64,000 nt of DNA, from positions 496,001 to 560,000 of the forward strand of contig NZ_JADDXU010000003.1 in assembly GCF_015163075.1 (NCBI RefSeq). Reading direction: 5' to 3'. This document shows, in pieces, positions 63,938 to 64,000 of this stretch. The notes under the pieces were generated by a model. The model did no database searches. It was not told the DNA's origin and worked only from the letters and a program-made list of their open reading frames with translations. This DNA comes from Streptomyces justiciae (GTDB taxonomy: Bacteria; Actinomycetota; Actinomycetes; Streptomycetales; Streptomycetaceae). Both the position numbers and the translations under genes were made by a program. Positions within the stretch are counted from its first letter, which is position 1; each line of letters opens with the position of its first letter.

Positions 63938-64000
63938 GGTGGGGTGACCGCCTGGTTCTGTTGTCGTGCCGTCAGAGGTGCGGGGCCTGAGGGGCTTGGG

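Overview
The window is a high-GC, densely packed actinobacterial chromosome segment that almost certainly comes from a Streptomyces. The evidence is the G/C-rich third codon positions, frequent GTG starts, ATGA/GTGA gene overlaps, and typical Streptomyces genes (class E sortases, crgA, DUF5324, bacterial proteasome activator, duplicated bkd clusters). Two perfect and one near-perfect parS sites, several exact DnaA-box 9-mers and the fhaAB-pstP-rodA-pbpA-pknB ... crgA block place it in the core, near oriC. Species cannot be read from the sequence.

Layout. 1-8.5 kb: a partial GntR regulator, a D,D-carboxypeptidase, a GNAT enzyme, a BRO-N antirepressor-like gene, a small secreted protein, two divergent Ser/Thr kinases and an APH-like phosphotransferase. 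8.5-14.2 kb: a split-barrel flavin protein, an orphan NarL-type response regulator, the first branched-chain 2-oxoacid dehydrogenase operon (bkdA1B1C1, +) and the proteasome activator. 14.2-22.1 kb: a PadR regulator, a sorting-signal-like surface protein, an MDR reductase, a DrrAB-type ABC pair, a RCK-gated potassium channel and two molybdenum-cofactor genes. 22.1-27.2 kb: a repeat-rich spacer, then a second branched-chain 2-oxoacid dehydrogenase operon (bkdA2B2C2, -) divergent from bkdR.

27.3-39.1 kb: phenylacetate catabolism (paaR and paaH on -, paaN and paaABCDE on +). An ATGA-coupled SpoU methyltransferase/HTTM/DUF5819 operon is set inside it, and an acyl-CoA dehydrogenase with a KstR-like operator follows. 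39.1-44.0 kb: rhodanese, a J-domain-like protein, a DUF2252 protein, a divergent HxlR/azoreductase pair and tRNA-Leu(CAG). 44.5-52.7 kb: the cell-wall growth and signalling operon fhaA-fhaB-pstP-rodA-pbpA-pknB, closed by a strong terminator. 52.7-54.2 kb: an accessory islet with a second copy of the small secreted protein family and a frameshifted transposase remnant. 54.2-64 kb: three class E sortases interleaved with a glutamine amidotransferase and a tiny membrane protein, then a DUF881 protein, crgA, a rhomboid protease, a cyclophilin, a DUF5324 protein, a racemase-like enzyme and a DHA2 exporter.

How the parts work together. The two bkd complexes supply branched acyl-CoA primers from Val/Leu/Ile. 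The paa genes feed phenylacetyl-CoA toward acetyl- and succinyl-CoA. An identical 20-bp palindromic element at both paa promoters, and a close relative at the bkdR/bkdA2 promoter, suggest one TetR regulator links the two pathways. The FHA/PstP/RodA/PbpA/PknB block couples phosphorylation to peptidoglycan synthesis, and the sortases anchor surface proteins. I found no CRISPR array, prophage or biosynthetic gene cluster. The most interesting leftovers are the cis-elements (parS, DnaA boxes, PaaR-like and KstR-like boxes, twin operators before bkdA1), the HTTM-DUF5819 operon and the paired small secreted proteins.
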